This document shows positions 9,957 to 10,038 of a DNA stretch of 10,038 nucleotides, in pieces. Under the pieces are notes generated by a model, which was given only the letters and a program-made list of their open reading frames with translations, searched no databases and was not told where the DNA came from. Origin of the DNA: an uncultured Erysipelotrichaceae bacterium (lineage in GTDB: Bacteria > Bacillota_I > Bacilli_A > RF39 > UBA660); the NCBI GenBank assembly GCA_902795725.1, contig CADBLY010000075.1, positions 1-10,038 of the forward strand, in the 5' to 3' direction. How positions within the stretch are numbered: position 1 is the stretch's first letter; each line of letters opens with the position of its first letter. The position numbers and the translations under genes were made by a program.

Positions 9957-9985
9957 TTGACATAAGCTAAAACTTATGTTATACT
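9957..9985 (+). promoter_or_regulatory. near-consensus extended -10 sigma70/sigmaA promoter
   Basis: TTGACA (9957-9962) is a perfect -35 box. A 17-base spacer follows, then TATACT (9980-9985), one base off the -10 consensus. A TG at 9977-9978 supplies the extended -10 element. It lies four bases after the stop of the fibre gene and drives the next gene, which starts about 28 bases after the -10 box. A separate transcription unit therefore probably starts here. Confidence 0.8.
9960..9979. repeat. palindrome filling the promoter spacer
   Basis: ACATAAG (9960-9966) and CTTATGT (9973-9979) are perfect inverted repeats separated by six bases. They can be extended by a G-T and a T-A pair. The palindrome spans from the end of the -35 box to the edge of the -10 box. 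It could be an operator for a repressor or activator. It is unlikely to be a terminator, because no T-run follows. Confidence 0.6.
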
Positions 9986-9997
9986 TTAAATAGGATT

Positions 9998-10005
9998 AAA
10001 AGGAG
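9998..10005 (+). promoter_or_regulatory. Shine-Dalgarno site for the third gene
   Basis: AAAAGGAG lies eight bases before ATG 10014 and fixes that start. Confidence 0.85.
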
Positions 10006-10013
10006 ATTTAGAT

Positions 10014-10038
10014 ATGTCAAATATATTTTAGATAAAAC
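10014..10038 (+). CDS. start of a third gene, amber codon at position 6 (partial)
   Basis: The visible peptide is MSNIFQIK, with TAG at 10029-10031 as codon 6 read as Gln. It has a good Shine-Dalgarno site and its own strong promoter upstream. Too little is visible to assign a function. In tailed phages, genes after fibre genes often encode further tail, holin or lysin proteins, but this is context only. Under the standard code it would stop after five residues, so its expression should depend strongly on amber decoding. Confidence 0.7.

Noticed and set aside
9960..9979. Rho-independent terminator after the second fibre gene
   Set aside because: The stem is AT-rich, has no following T-run, and coincides with a near-consensus promoter.

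Overview
This window is part of the tail/host-recognition region of a tailed bacteriophage, or a prophage-like relative, that reads the amber codon TAG as an amino acid, almost certainly glutamine (genetic code 15). Under the standard code it looks like scattered fragments. With TAG read through, it becomes two very long, tightly packed plus-strand genes plus the start of a third. Both long genes end in TAA. I translated both by hand and found no in-frame TGA or TAA before those stops.

Layout: bases 1-23 may hold the tail end of an upstream gene. Bases 41-6691 encode a protein of about 2216 residues resembling the tail-tip/central-fibre ('minor structural') proteins of phages of Gram-positive gut bacteria. 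Its parts, in order, are an N-terminal hub region, a probable carbohydrate-binding insert, the rest of the hub, a long coiled coil, a collar with a DGGVTW motif, and a repetitive AT-rich fibre with duplicated modules and many 'TYY' repeats. A 13-base gap follows. Bases 6705-9953 encode a second protein of about 1082 residues, rich in Thr, Ser and Asn and built of fibronectin-III/Ig-like beta-sandwich domains, ending in a compact GINxxG...DGFxxDGG tail-fibre tip. A 60-base intergenic region then carries a near-consensus extended -10 sigma70/sigmaA-type promoter, with a palindrome in its spacer, leading into a third gene that starts at 10014 and contains TAG as codon 6.

Host inference: all three gene starts have strong Shine-Dalgarno sites (AAAGGAG type), and the promoter is TTGACA-N17-TATACT. 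This suits a Bacillota-type host better than a Bacteroidota host, which typically lacks strong Shine-Dalgarno use and has a different promoter consensus. DNA is AT-rich, more so in the fibre half of the first gene.

Working together: the two large proteins probably form the distal end of the tail, with the first as hub and fibre shaft and the second as an accessory adhesin or fibre. The heavy use of TAG (about 66 in the two genes, hand count, versus about 50 CAA plus CAG) means full-length products need an amber-decoding tRNA, which is not encoded in this window. I see no tRNA, CRISPR array, integrase or insertion sequence here.
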